Source: Saccharomycopsis crataegensis (lineage: Eukaryota; Ascomycota; Saccharomycetes; Ascoideales; Saccharomycopsidaceae). Taken from it: 64,000 bases of DNA. A program made the translations under genes and the position numbers. The stretch's first letter is position 1. Each line of letters starts with the position of its first letter. Below the pieces are notes generated by a model, which was given only the letters and a program-made list of their open reading frames with translations, did not search any database and was not told where the DNA came from. Positions 19,939-30,684 of the stretch are shown here, piece by piece. The stretch is from the NCBI RefSeq assembly GCF_037102585.1, contig NW_027043829.1, positions 992,001-1,056,000 on the forward strand, in the 5' to 3' direction.

Positions 19939-21649
19939 GGATGCTTTGTGAAAAAACGACAGCTAAGGATTCTTACGGATTAGTTGCATAAAACTCTTTG
20001 CATACTGGCCAAGAATTTGTCTTATATTGCCTAGATTTTTTTTTTCAAGATTATGCGCACTTCGGACATACCTTACCAAAAGTAATTTATCTAATTCATC
20101 AATGCGCTCTCATGCGGCAATTTATGCATCATCAAAGGCACTTCTTATATATATAATAATACATATCCAATATTGGAATCAATTTTGTGACAATTATCCT
20201 GCTCAATTACTATTTTCTTTGGAAATTGAAAAAAATCTAATATCGCGCTAGTTCGATTTTTCAATGTCTTTTTATTAGGATCTAATATAGTTTTAATAAA
20301 AGGGCTCTGAAGACTGAATCTCGGTATTCTTAACCCCCAGGAACATCAACAGTAGGGTTACTGATCATATGCTAACGTATATCAAGGCACATAAAGCATG
20401 TCTGACATGGGGAATCACCGGCCATCTAAAAGATCTTTTCGAGCCTTGAAGTGCCGCGGTTTTTTTTGAACTGTAATAATATTGGATGAATATTTCTTAT
20501 GGAGTGTAATGAAAACTTCTTCCATGTAATAAAGAGCTAGTGATAGTTATTGTAGTTGGTTTGATTTTATATTCATTCACATTATGAGTGGCCCAAAAGT
20601 GTGCATAACATTTATTAAGGATACTGTATTCAGAGCTCTGAAGAAGAAAAGTTAATGACATCATGAAGCACGATAACATGGCCCTCCGTTCCCTCCACAA
20701 CATATGTATATAACGACAGGAAAGCCAAGATTTCCGAATCTTGGAAAACTAATTTTGGATTGAGATGCAAATGGCTGCAGCAAGCAAGGAAATGGCATCA
20801 GTGTAATAGACAAATATGGTAGAGCATATGGGGTGTCTGATAAATTTGAGTTCCACATATTTATTAGATAAGAGACTAAAGAAAAAAAAAAAGCGCAATT
20901 TAATATTACTCTCGACTGGAGATTGCAACGCCTTGAACAGGTTCCCTCCGTGCACAAGAACCAGTCATCAAATGTGTATATGATCATAAATGAGGTTGGG
21001 TTTAAAAATAGCGCGAGAAAACGATATGGATGTTCTGCTTTCCAATTTGTCGATGTCATTCCAAAGATTTGATCATTGAAAATGCTCTGCTTCACAGAAG
21101 TCACCACTGTTTAATTTACCTTGCGTGGTCTTGGTTGACCTGTGAAAGTGAACTAGAAAATATTTAACAATTCAAGGAAAGTGAACTAACCTACGCTTTC
21201 AGAAGAGTCATCCAGCTGAGAAGTTTTTATGTTCTTTACTAAAACTTCTGATGAAGAAGTATGGTACTATAGACATACCATAATTGAAGGAGACTACTAA
21301 TGGTCTCCTCTAGAATTAACAGTTGCTGTGCAAGCAATAATTTCCAGGGTACACCAGGAGCTTTTAATACGTCTCCCCAGCCGCCAGCACAAACGCGGCT
21401 TCAAAAATGTACGGTCGTATTGAGTAATTTCTACGTAACTACTAAAAAACCTTTTTAAAACAATTTCACAAAAGTATAAATCTTTTTAGTCAAGATTGAA
21501 TATCAAAAACATTATTACTTGTCTCTCCTCTAATTAAGAGTAGGGTACCTTCATTTACAGTGGTTGGAGTAAACTAATATCCAGACGAAATTCCAAAATC
21601 AAAATCTATATTCAAGGTAAAACTGTTGTTTCTTTTTTTTTAAAAAAAA
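19939..21649. other. 1.7-kb gene-poor region
   Basis: Only short ORFs were found; the longest on the minus strand (20661-21107) starts at a non-ATG codon and lacks family features. The part near the OPT gene is its promoter. A short inverted pattern TATGGTACTATAGACATACCATA occurs near 21259. The region may hold degraded repeat sequence or an unrecognised non-coding RNA; I see nothing decisive. Confidence 0.4.
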
Positions 21650-22186
21650 CTAGTATTGATCAATTCTGTTTATTAACAGTAGTCTTGCCTCTCTGCCTCC
21701 TTCCCTTAGGTCAAATAAGTATGGGAAACGCAGAGGATCAACTCTTTTCCACACAATTGCCTCAATTAGTCCCACGCTTACTGGTCCAAAAGTATTGCTA
21801 TCGATACTATGGAAACTATTATCACCTTCTACCCAAACATGATTAACGGGTACTCTCACTATTTTTGCTGGGTAATCTTGATCGCGCGGCGTGATTACAT
21901 CACCTTCAAGCCCTTTGATTCTCTTTATTAAAAGTCGTTCTGGGTCGACAGGAGATCTCATTTGTATTACATCATTCACTCGTAAGCGGTTTTTTGGGTC
22001 CAATTTGAACATCCCGCTTCTTTCAATCAAGAGTTTTGTAGTGGATCCTGGGATTTCATTAAATGTAGGGGTCATCGAAAATCCTGTGACGGTGGTTATT
22101 TGGAGCGAGTTTTGAAGAACAAAAACAACTGTAGGGGAGAAAATGAGACACCATTTGGCACTAGAGGAAAGTTTTGAGAATGGCAT
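21650..22186 (-). CDS. IMP2: Mitochondrial inner membrane protease subunit 2
   Basis: A signal-peptidase-like serine protease (S26) of the intermembrane-space side of the inner membrane, working with Imp1 to mature proteins such as Cox2. The first ATG in a good position is at 22186, giving 178 residues, close to S. cerevisiae Imp2 (177). A hydrophobic anchor is at about residues 11-30. The catalytic Ser sits in GFSMTP (Ser37) and the Lys in LLIKRIKGLEGD (Lys88). The diagnostic HVWVEGDNSFHSIDSNTFGPVS box favours Imp2 over Imp1. An upstream in-frame extension exists but lacks ATG. Confidence 0.9.
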   Translation of the reverse strand: MPFSKLSSSAKWCLIFSPTVVFVLQNSLQITTVTGFSMTPTFNEIPGSTTKLLIERSGMFKLDPKNRLRVNDVIQMRSPVDPERLLIKRIKGLEGDVITPRDQDYPAKIVRVPVNHVWVEGDNSFHSIDSNTFGPVSVGLIEAIVWKRVDPLRFPYLFDLREGGREARLLLINRIDQY

Positions 22187-22553
22187 CACTATTTTTTTTA
22201 TATGGGCACCGAAACTGTCACCCAAAATCTTGTTACTTCGGGCGTGAGGTTCATCTCCAGGATTTTGATTTCTTCAAAAATATTCGAGAATGTGCGGTTA
22301 TGCAACACTGTCTGGCGATGAGGCATATCATCACCACATCAACGACAATTAAAGCCAATGAATGAATATAAAGACATACAAATAGATAGACTCAAGCAAT
22401 GAAAGATATACAACAAGCAAGATAATATGAACAAAAAACTTAAAAAGAAAAAAAATAAAAATAATGAAATAAATGGACAATTTTCAAAAGCAGTGACGAA
22501 AAACTAGCATGAACCAACTTGAGGGGGCTTCCAAAGCAACTTAATCTTACCAC
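22187..22553. other. Intergenic region
   Basis: Promoter of IMP2 and 3' flank of SUB1 in tandem orientation. No ORF or RNA signature. Confidence 0.5.
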
Positions 22554-23157
22554 TCAGTCCTCATCACTTTCTAATTCTTTTACAAGATCATCAATGTCTT
22601 CATCAAAGTCACTTTCGCTTTCACTTTCAGGCTTTTTCGCCTTGGTCTTCTTTGGCTTTGCAACAGCTTTTGGTTGATCTTCATCATTTTCACCAGCGGC
22701 AGCCTTCAAAGTCTTGGATTTCTTAAAAGATGGTGCGTCCTTGGAGCTAAGTGGTATAGCCTCAAGAGCAGAGGTTGATTGCGAGGATCTCCCTGCCAAT
22801 TTATCCAATGCTGCTTGAATCTTGTTTTGACTTTGAATCAACTGATTCCATGAATCTTCGGTAAGTGAGATACCTTTTTTACCTGGCTTTGTTTCTCCAG
22901 TAGACTTATCAATATAATATTCTCTTATATCCACAAGGTTAATGTTATTAAATTTTCTAACGGTAACTTGTTTTCTCTTACCGAGCTGAACAGGAATTGT
23001 TAGTAAGAAACCCTCTAAAGTCACCGAAATCAATTCATTTAGCCACGAACTATAAATAAGGTTACCAAATTATACATACATCTATCTGATAGTCATTAGA
23101 AGCACCTTGGTTGTCCACGGCAGCGTAATTACGTTTGAAAGTTTTAGCGTATGCCAT
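22554..23157 (-). CDS. SUB1: PC4-like transcription coactivator, spliced
   Basis: Two exons, 23157-23080 and 22985-22554, give 169 residues. The 94-nt intron has GTATGT, a TACTAAC at 23005-22999 and acceptor TTCAG; the join yields NDYQIDLGKRKQVTVRKF, which lines up with yeast Sub1. The PC4 fold covers about residues 24-90 (VTVRKFNNINLVDIREYY, then GETKPGKKGISLTED); the rest is an acidic, Lys/Ser-rich tail with ESESESDFDED. Sub1 binds single-stranded DNA and acts with RNA polymerase II and III, and in repair. It is in tandem with IMP2 on the minus strand. Without splicing, the open frame upstream of the PC4 domain would read intron sequence. Confidence 0.93.
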
Positions 23158-24839
23158 TTCTATGAAGTTAGTATAAAAAAAAGCAAGCAATAGGCAATTA
23201 GTCGGAAAATAACCAGGGCTTGATTTAGAATTTAATTGAATTAAAACAGATCGTCCGAAGAGGTGTCTTTAGGCAAGTAATTGAGATTGACGGCACAACT
23301 TTAGATCGAAAATGACTAAGGGGAATCAAAAACAAAAGATGGGTAAGGTCACATCTGAAAGGTTCACTTCTACAAAAACGTTGGTGAAATAATAATTTTG
23401 GGGAATATAATCACGTGCGTCAATGTGGATCCAACACCACGACACTATAGAAGAAGAATATGACAGAACTCTCTGTTAGAGATTATATTTTATTTAACAA
23501 GTATTACCTGGTGTATTTAACATGATATGTATTAGCAGGTGAGGATATTCACAAGTTCAGAGAGACTACTTTTTCACTGAGCAGGGAAAAAAAAAATAGC
23601 ACGAGTCGCTTTCCAACAGGCTTGACAAATTACGCCTTTCATATCGTGATGCACTAAGTTAAAATTCCAGAAATCAATAAAAGCTCTCTCATTATTGGAG
23701 TATAAATATGCCAAAAGAAGTTTCACGTGTTTTTTTTATTATAAAACATTCCAATTCCAAGAAAATTTCCTCAGTTTCACAGCCTGTTCTTGATCTTCAT
23801 TGAGCAACCCGCAGTTTCTCCACACTTCTTCATGCTGCGCTCTCCTTTTGGCACAGTTTCACTTTTTTCTTCAAAAGTTATATTAGTAAGAGAGTATTAT
23901 TGTTTAAAATTAATTTCTATAGCTATTACGTAGCCCAATTTATTCAAGTTTATATCTCCTTTTGTGAAATCGATTTTGGTGCGGAAGCAGAGCCTCATCA
24001 TACTTTGATTTATCACTCAGTTGGTGACCTTTACTAAAGTGGAACTGAGCTTGTTAACTCAATGAGTTCTTAAGGTAGTTTTCAATCGTCTGTCTGGAAG
24101 TACCACCAAGTTATTTAAGAATACTCTTTTGTATGTTGAAGCAGAATTACTTTGGAATGTTCTCAACTGGAGACGGTTGAACGCACCAAAGATGATATCC
24201 TCTGGAAAAGTAGAACCTAGTCCATCATATTGTTTCTTGAAATATAGATCTAGTTAATTAAGATGAAATGGGCTACTATTTTTATTTACATCATCTATTG
24301 GTTTCTGCCGTTTCTTGGATACTTACGACAGTCTTTAAGAACTTGAATATTTTCAAGATATCTTCCCCGCATTTTTTGACGCAAGTCGTGGCACTGGAAA
24401 TACACTAGAATTATTTAGAATATCACTGTCCCGAAGATAAGATAAATCTCACTTCACAATATGATATTATATAGAAAAACCAACCCCTGTCAAAAAAAGA
24501 TGAGAAAGGAAAAAAAATAGCAATGAGAAGAAGTACAACACGCTCTGGACCAGAGAAAATAGCTCTGATTTGGTCAAGCACGACTTTACCTATATAGAGT
24601 CTACCAAAGCTTTGACACCCAACTAATCCCCATTAATGATCAGAATGGAGACACTTAATTAATTGTGTTGCACAATATTCTTGCTGCCAAGGATCATCCA
24701 GCTAGCATGCACTGGCTCTTATTTTTCTTTTATTTTTCTTTTTTTTTTTTTACCGTGTTGCTTTTTCTGTTTCCATTTTTCTCACCATCACTATTACTGA
24801 CCTCGAACACGAATACAATCCATCTAGCACGCAAAAAGA
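23158..24839. other. 1.7-kb intergenic region
   Basis: Divergent promoters of SUB1 and the Zn2Cys6 gene, with CACGTG sites at 23412-23417 and near 23724. A 26-codon ORF at 23311 (MTKGNQKQKMGKV) is too short to accept. A possible small spliced gene at 24059-24372 is listed separately. T-runs occur near 24736-24751. Confidence 0.45.
24059..24372 (-). CDS. Speculative small spliced ORF (78 aa)
   Basis: Exon 1 24372-24327 (ATG CGG GGA AGA..) ends at a GTAAGT donor; exon 2 24249-24059 after an ACTAG acceptor gives one continuous frame, MRGRYLENIQVLKDC joined to HLYFKKQYDGLGSTFPED and ending RLKTTLRTH. The exon 2 frame is open for about 60 codons. There is no TACTAAC-type branch site in the 76-nt intron, unlike other introns here, and I do not recognise the peptide. 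It could be chance. Confidence 0.2.
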
Positions 24840-27158
24840 ATGTGTGTTAACGGGGAATCAGCAAAATACCCACCACCAAAGAAAAGGATAAGAAAAAAGC
24901 ATTCCAATTCCAGATTTGGCTGCCAGAATTGCAAGAAGAGAAGGATAAAATGTGGTGAGGAACTTGATTCATGTTTCAATTGTCAAGACAGAAACTTTCG
25001 CTGCTCTTTTTTAGATCTCACTGAAGAAGAGAAGGAAAAAATTGTTGCTAATAATCAATCAAATGGAAAAGTCTCAAATGATGGGTCATTGGATGACGAA
25101 ATAGCCCAAGAAACAAATTCTGCGAATAATGATTTACGAGATTGGAATAACGGCAATGCCCCCAATTTTTTTGTCGCAGTTGACAAGATAAGTTCTGATT
25201 TTTCCAACGGTTTAGCCACGTTCAACGTGAAGCTTCCTACAAGGCCAACGCCAGTTAAGAATGTCATGAGCTTAAATAATAATGTTGCATTCAAAGTGAT
25301 AAAAATGAACATCAACAATTACAAAAAGCGTTCAGCCGCATCATCATCATTATTACTAAAAACAAAAAAATCAGATATTAAGAAGGCTGTTCCATTACCA
25401 GGAGGAAAAGAATGCAATGAAACTTTCCAGTTGTTCAAGGTTAAACCAGGAGTGCCTTCGTGCTTCTTCACCTCGGAGAGACTATATCGTGCGTATGGTG
25501 AAGATGGGGGACCATACAGTCAACTTAGGCCTCTATTGTCACAATGGTATTTTGACGTCATTCAGCAAGCCACTGATCATTCCTGGCTGAAGTACCATTG
25601 TATGATGTCTCAGTCGGCTTTTATATTATACAATGCTATTACCAGGCCATATTTCAAAGGACGATATAATGACTCACACATCAACACTGTCAAGGAGGCA
25701 TCGGGATATTACAGAAGTTATTCCCTTCAATTAGCACAAGAAACAATTGAGAAAATCAATATGCCTAAAAACTTTAAAGACAAAGAATATGTGTTGCTCG
25801 TATCAGAAGTCGCTACTTATTATGCAACCAGTATAGCCCTTTCGTGTTTTGCAGACGATGATTACCACACCTTGTTGGCATTCATAAACGGCTTTATCTC
25901 AATAGCATTGGTAAAGCAACTTTTGGAGAGATTTACTGAGGCTATGGAAAATATCAAAAAAACGGATTTCAAGTTTTACAGCAAGTATTCAATCTATTTG
26001 GATTTTATATTGGTGATTCAAGAGTTTTATCTAGCAAGCATCAACACCATATATACCCCGAACATAAATTTGGACTTATTACGTGAACTTGATTATGATA
26101 TGGAGAAATTTGAATGTTCTATTGGTTCTTACTTCCCTCTGGATTCGGATCCAATGATTAAGTTCCGAGAATTGAGAAAAATAGTTAGGCACGATGTTCT
26201 TGAAAATCCAAAGGTCTTACAACTATGCAACTTCGTAACCGATACCGAACCTGAAATAATTTTCTACATTTGGAAAAAATTCATTGTTACTTTTCCTTCA
26301 GAAAATGTGTTTTTGGCTGCCTCCCAATCCTCTAAGAACGTTTTTGAGAAAATCATTGCTTTGTATTGGCTTGCTGTTTCGTCAGTCTTCAACATTGTGT
26401 TCTCCGAATCAACTTATCTATTCTTGTGCCGCTTCGAGAGTATTGTTAGCTTTACTGGGTACGATACGAGTTATTACGACGCAATTGTTACCGAACTAAA
26501 AGAAAATTGGAAGCATAAAGATTATCAAATGTATAATTTCTTGTATCGTCGTGCAATTTACTTGATGAGATTGACCTCTTATACTCGCTATCGGTGGTTA
26601 ACCTACTTACAAAACTTTGAAACTGTCGATAATTTCCCCGACCTGGAAGTCGAGGGACGTAAACGATTCTTATCAAGAAAGAATAAATCTGTCAAGGAAA
26701 AACAGATTTCTAGTATGAAATCAACAATTGTCAGCTATGAACATTATCCAAAGAATCTTTCTCCGGAAGAAAAGTATGCAAAGGATTCTGTTTTACGAAC
26801 TCAATTAGGCAATGATTTTGTCAAGATACCATCGTTTGCGAAGCTTCATGATGAAGGGTTTGAGATTAATAAAAATAATAATTTGAATTCTAACATCAAA
26901 GATAAAGTCCTGTCATATCTAAATGGCAATCGGTTTGACACGGAAATAATCCCATTGGAGTTAGTGCGACTAACAGAATATGGGTTGATTGAAAATGTGG
27001 ATTATAGGCCAAACTTACTGTGCTATTCAAAGTTTAGCCTCACCAAGCTGCCACTAAGTCAGAGAGATGAAATTGAGTTGAATAAATTTGCCTCGGATAG
27101 ATATGCAATTTTGGACTATAAGTTTCCAAAATATCAATATCCGCCACCAAACCCATAA
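24840..27158 (+). CDS. Zn2Cys6 transcription factor
   Basis: A fungal binuclear-cluster regulator of 772 residues. The cluster has Cys28, 31, 38, 45, 48 and 55 with C-x2-C-x6-C-x6-C-x2-C-x6-C spacing, preceded by a basic stretch (KKRIRKKHSN) and with KKRRIKC in the first loop; the usual proline in the second loop is absent. The large middle and C-terminal region is helical, as in the regulatory domain of this class, with MMSQSAFILYNAITRPYFKGRY near residue 255. The target genes cannot be told from sequence. Similarity in layout to Upc2-type sterol regulators was considered but is not firm. It runs toward the convergent MNN4-like gene. Confidence 0.85.
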   Translation: MCVNGESAKYPPPKKRIRKKHSNSRFGCQNCKKRRIKCGEELDSCFNCQDRNFRCSFLDLTEEEKEKIVANNQSNGKVSNDGSLDDEIAQETNSANNDLRDWNNGNAPNFFVAVDKISSDFSNGLATFNVKLPTRPTPVKNVMSLNNNVAFKVIKMNINNYKKRSAASSSLLLKTKKSDIKKAVPLPGGKECNETFQLFKVKPGVPSCFFTSERLYRAYGEDGGPYSQLRPLLSQWYFDVIQQATDHSWLKYHCMMSQSAFILYNAITRPYFKGRYNDSHINTVKEASGYYRSYSLQLAQETIEKINMPKNFKDKEYVLLVSEVATYYATSIALSCFADDDYHTLLAFINGFISIALVKQLLERFTEAMENIKKTDFKFYSKYSIYLDFILVIQEFYLASINTIYTPNINLDLLRELDYDMEKFECSIGSYFPLDSDPMIKFRELRKIVRHDVLENPKVLQLCNFVTDTEPEIIFYIWKKFIVTFPSENVFLAASQSSKNVFEKIIALYWLAVSSVFNIVFSESTYLFLCRFESIVSFTGYDTSYYDAIVTELKENWKHKDYQMYNFLYRRAIYLMRLTSYTRYRWLTYLQNFETVDNFPDLEVEGRKRFLSRKNKSVKEKQISSMKSTIVSYEHYPKNLSPEEKYAKDSVLRTQLGNDFVKIPSFAKLHDEGFEINKNNNLNSNIKDKVLSYLNGNRFDTEIIPLELVRLTEYGLIENVDYRPNLLCYSKFSLTKLPLSQRDEIELNKFASDRYAILDYKFPKYQYPPPNP

Positions 27159-27304
27159 TATCCATTAGTTTGCACTCTATGGTTGATGGTCAGGTCAAAT
27201 ACTTTCTCTTTATTCTTCCATTTTTTTCTTTTTTGATTTTTTTCTTATGTGTATTTTTAGGAATTTATTTAGCATTTAGTTTTTTAGCTTGGATTTATTT
27301 ATAT

Positions 27305-29629
27305 TCACCGCCAATTTTTCACTTCTTTTATTGTACTATGAATTATTTCCGCAAGTTCTAATAACCAAGGATCATCTTTGAATATCGAACTTGAAAGATT
27401 TTCATTATTCTTGCCATGGAATGGTCGATAGCTTTGTTGATGAAGCTGCGTGAAATCTTTAGTTAAGTTGAATTCGCGTTCAACTTTGAGGTTCTTTAAA
27501 CACTCAGGATCGCTGATTTTCGCAGGACAGTCTTCGATAGATATCCATAATCTTAGCTGTTTTCTAAAAATATAATTTTTGTATCTAAATTTTCGAAGAG
27601 CCTTATTATACTCCCTATTCAAAATTCTCTCAATTCCATTAGGAATGTACGCTTCCAAACCTTCAAAATAAACTTGTCTTAAAGGTTCAATATCAGAAAA
27701 TTGATAAAAATGGTTGTTCTTGCAATTATAGACGTGTTTATAATTGATAAGTTGTTTTAATTTATCATCCAAAGAGCGACCATAATTTTCGGTGTCCATC
27801 GAAATAATCCTTTCCTCATAATTTGGATCCAACATTTGATTGAATTCCTGTTGGAAGTGTTTTAACGATCGTTTGTTAAATTTATGATCTAGGGTACTAG
27901 CGATTGCAGTAATATCAATGTAAAGTCCCGTATAGGTATCGATGAGCCTGGCATCAATAGTGTTTTGACCATTTCCTTTAGAACGCAACAAGTATGAAGG
28001 ATTGATATCAAGCAAGTATGATCCTATTCCCAATGATTCATTCATATTATGCTTGATTGAGGTGTCAATGATTAATGTTTGATTGTACTCTCTTCCTAAC
28101 TTCAACAATGAATCCATGGTCATAACGACATCCAAATCATTGTCAAATGGCATGTTCATGCCATTAAAATGAAAACCCAATAATGTGCCATGCATTAGCC
28201 AAGTTTTAAGTCCTACTTGTTTAGCAAACGTTAACCAGGCCTTAGTGATCCTATGAAGAATCAAATTCCTCTCACGATCATCATAGATTGCTCTATTGAA
28301 AAACCTCCAGTCATAATGTCCACCTTCATGAGTTTTTGAAGTAAGGAGAGCCTCATAAAAGTACTTAGGCGGATTGACACGGTCCATACTCAGGATCATT
28401 TGTAGAAACCTGTAGTCAAAATCCACATTTCTATCATATAATTTTGAGAGCATATTTTCGCCAACTTTTTGAAGTGCTTCCTTTTCCAAAATAGGAAGCT
28501 CAACAATAAAATTGGCTTTAGTGAGTGCAGTATTATATAAGTGAGTTTTTGAATCATTAATTAATCTTGCCTGATCATAGGAAGAATGAAACCTACCGGA
28601 GTTACCAAATTCAAGCCTTAATTGATCCAATAACGTCAAATAACTCTTAATTTGGTCTCGAAAATTCAAGCCCTTGTTGACGGTGACATTACAAGAGTTT
28701 TCACAAAAATTAGACTCCTGATTGATATAATTTAACCCCATATCTAATAAGCAGTTTCGCATATTCTGACACGGTATAGTTGGTAGAGATAATGATTCGT
28801 GACTATCACCAACGTTGAGAAATAATAATCGTTGAGGTAGAGGCGCAGAATGAGCCAAATACGAAGCAGCAATGATTCTTCTAGCACTTACTGGAAACGC
28901 TTCTTGAATAGGGCTTAAAAAAGCTATAGATTTCCCATGTCTACTCTCAATATTTGTACACGGTAGACGAAATGACAATTTATAATAATCTTTAAAAGTT
29001 TCACAAGTTGAAAAGTTGAAAGTTTCTTCGAAATAATTTTCGTATGTGAGCCTATTATCTAGGTCTAACCATGAATACCAGGAAAACGGAGCTTTATAAT
29101 CGTAATCAAAATGTGATTTCTCAAGGCTTTGCCTGAACAAAGCAAGCGATAGCGCCGGCGCCAATCTCATGTCAAAAACTTTCGATACACTCATGAGGAC
29201 TGAAGGTCCAATACTTTCGTCATTCCACCCATCTTCTGAAGAGCCAATGGTCCAGTCTGGATTAAAATGTTCTATGATTTTATTGGGAAAATGAATAGTT
29301 TGTAGGGCTTGTCTAATCTCGTTTGAGAACTCATTCAAAGAATATTGCTTTTCCATTTTTGATTTTCCTGTAACTAATTCTATAGCTAATTCCCTCAGAA
29401 ACCAAGTTAATGCCATTGAAATAATGATAATTATTCCAGGGACCATTATTCGATATTTTAACAAACTAGAAAGAAGCCTCTTTGCAAAGGAAGTGGCCTT
29501 GTTTTTGTGATACCCATCTTGACGTGAATTGAAAGACCCAGATCCTCGTATTCCAGCTGTCCGCTCCTGTTTTTGTTCATCAAGATTAAGATTGTATTTG
29601 CATGATCGGTGGGTCAAAGATGAAATCAT
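27305..29629 (-). CDS. MNN4: MNN4-like LicD-domain protein
   Basis: A type II membrane protein of 774 residues: short cytosolic N-terminus, one hydrophobic segment at about residues 62-85 and a long lumenal part. Around residues 475-510 the LicD/FKTN core appears: WLMHGTLLGFHFNG followed by PFDNDLDVVM, with the conserved G and acidic residues used for nucleotide-sugar or phosphate transfer. Family knowledge: yeast Mnn4 is needed for mannosylphosphate addition to cell-wall glycans in the Golgi. Unlike S. cerevisiae Mnn4 there is no KKKE repeat tail. The closing region has YIPNGIERILNREY, also typical of LicD proteins. Paralogs of this family are common in yeasts, so exact orthology is open. 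Confidence 0.8.
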   Translation of the reverse strand: MISSLTHRSCKYNLNLDEQKQERTAGIRGSGSFNSRQDGYHKNKATSFAKRLLSSLLKYRIMVPGIIIIISMALTWFLRELAIELVTGKSKMEKQYSLNEFSNEIRQALQTIHFPNKIIEHFNPDWTIGSSEDGWNDESIGPSVLMSVSKVFDMRLAPALSLALFRQSLEKSHFDYDYKAPFSWYSWLDLDNRLTYENYFEETFNFSTCETFKDYYKLSFRLPCTNIESRHGKSIAFLSPIQEAFPVSARRIIAASYLAHSAPLPQRLLFLNVGDSHESLSLPTIPCQNMRNCLLDMGLNYINQESNFCENSCNVTVNKGLNFRDQIKSYLTLLDQLRLEFGNSGRFHSSYDQARLINDSKTHLYNTALTKANFIVELPILEKEALQKVGENMLSKLYDRNVDFDYRFLQMILSMDRVNPPKYFYEALLTSKTHEGGHYDWRFFNRAIYDDRERNLILHRITKAWLTFAKQVGLKTWLMHGTLLGFHFNGMNMPFDNDLDVVMTMDSLLKLGREYNQTLIIDTSIKHNMNESLGIGSYLLDINPSYLLRSKGNGQNTIDARLIDTYTGLYIDITAIASTLDHKFNKRSLKHFQQEFNQMLDPNYEERIISMDTENYGRSLDDKLKQLINYKHVYNCKNNHFYQFSDIEPLRQVYFEGLEAYIPNGIERILNREYNKALRKFRYKNYIFRKQLRLWISIEDCPAKISDPECLKNLKVEREFNLTKDFTQLHQQSYRPFHGKNNENLSSSIFKDDPWLLELAEIIHSTIKEVKNWR

Positions 29630-29929
29630 TTTTAGAAGGAGCTATGGCACCTGAAAAATATTTTTGGTTCTTCTTCATATGCGCGACGATTAGTTGATTT
29701 GTAGAAACAATCAGCTCATCTCGTGCAATGAAGAAAAAAAAACAAAAAAAAAACGGTTGATGCAAACACACCAACAAAAGACAGTTCTTTTCGCCTACAA
29801 AAAAAAGCTCAAGAGAAATTACGTATGACAAATATATCAAGATGATCAGGTAATAGTTTTAAGTATTCTACTATATACACATAATATGAAATGAGCCGTT
29901 AACAAAGAGGTGATGTATTGTGAATGAGT

Positions 29930-30547
29930 TTAGTAGTAAGTGTCTTGTGGGTCGATCTTGACATCCCAGTGGTCACCAACGACTGGAATTTTCTTGAGGA
30001 AGGTGTTTCTGAACAATGGGACACGTTCAGTAAGGGTGAAGACAAGACCACCAGCAGCGGCACCAAAGAAGATGAGGTTTGGAGTGTAAGCCTTCAAGAC
30101 GTGGAGAGCGCCTGGGGCAGATTTGTAAGCGATTCTAGAAGCTTGCTAAATTTACAAGAGGGGGATGGCCCATTCGCTGCTAAATTCATAAAGAGAAGAA
30201 AGGTGAAGAGATTATTGAGATGCAGGTAATGAGTTTTGGTTTGTTTTATCGCAATTGGTCGTGCATGATTCTGTATTACTTCCTCTATCCCAACCAGTGA
30301 CAAAATATAAATAATATAAACGTTATGGGTTTCTCTGTAAGAAACAAACAATATTAATACTCCTCAAATCAGACAATATATAACGTTGTTAAGCACATTG
30401 TTTCCTCATCTTCCTAATCTTCTTCACTTTAGATCTTCTCATAGAATATTTTGCAGATAATGTCACCAAATTCCTCAGATGTTAGTATATTCATTTACAA
30501 AACGGTGAAATAAAAAATGAGAGCAACCAGCTACATACGTAGACCAT
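29930..30547 (-). CDS. QCR10: Cytochrome bc1 complex subunit 10, spliced
   Basis: Exon 2 (30145-29930) encodes LKAYTPNLIFFGAAAGGLVF, one membrane segment, then VPLFRNTFLKKIPVVGDHWD, which matches Qcr10, a small stabilising subunit of complex III. It lacks an ATG. A three-codon exon 30547-30539 (ATG GTC TAC) followed by GTATGT fits the S. cerevisiae Qcr10 start (MAY), giving a 74-residue protein beginning MVYQASRIAYKSAPG (S. cerevisiae 77). The intron would be 30146-30538 (393 nt) with TTTAG acceptor. The only TACTAAC (30487-30481) is 335 nt from that acceptor, which is unusual, so the intron layout is tentative while the product is fairly sure. The 3' end is close to the MNN4-like start (about 300 bp). 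Confidence 0.78.
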
Positions 30548-30614
30548 CTTTATATTTTCAGTTGATACTTTCTATCAGTATTGACTATCTGTAGTAAGCT
30601 GATTTTCTAATTTT

Positions 30615-30622
30615 CCAATTGG
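30615..30622. promoter_or_regulatory. CCAATTGG, Hap2/3/4/5-type site
   Basis: A palindromic CCAAT box about 70 bp upstream of the proposed QCR10 start; another ATTGG lies at 30651-30655. Hap-complex control is usual for respiratory genes; use here is inferred. Confidence 0.45.
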
Positions 30623-30657
30623 CTTTCATCTTTTTTTTGACAAGGTTTCTATTGGAG

Positions 30658-30663
30658 CACGTG
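30658..30663. promoter_or_regulatory. CACGTG E-box (Cbf1-type)
   Basis: GCACGTGC lies next to the CCAAT site upstream of QCR10; Cbf1 E-boxes are common in respiratory and methionine genes. Confidence 0.4.
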
Positions 30664-30684
30664 CACAAACAGGGTAATGTTACG

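Noticed and set aside
20661-21107. 148-codon ORF on the minus strand
   Set aside because: Starts at a non-ATG codon and has no recognisable domain; hydrophobic mix looks like AT-rich noise.
23311-23391. 26-codon ORF resembling the start of 4F5/SERF proteins (MTKGNQ)
   Set aside because: Only six residues match and the frame closes after 26 codons; no intron could be justified.
29924-30229. 101-codon plus-strand ORF over QCR10
   Set aside because: It is the reverse strand of the QCR10 exon, which explains the coding-like pattern.
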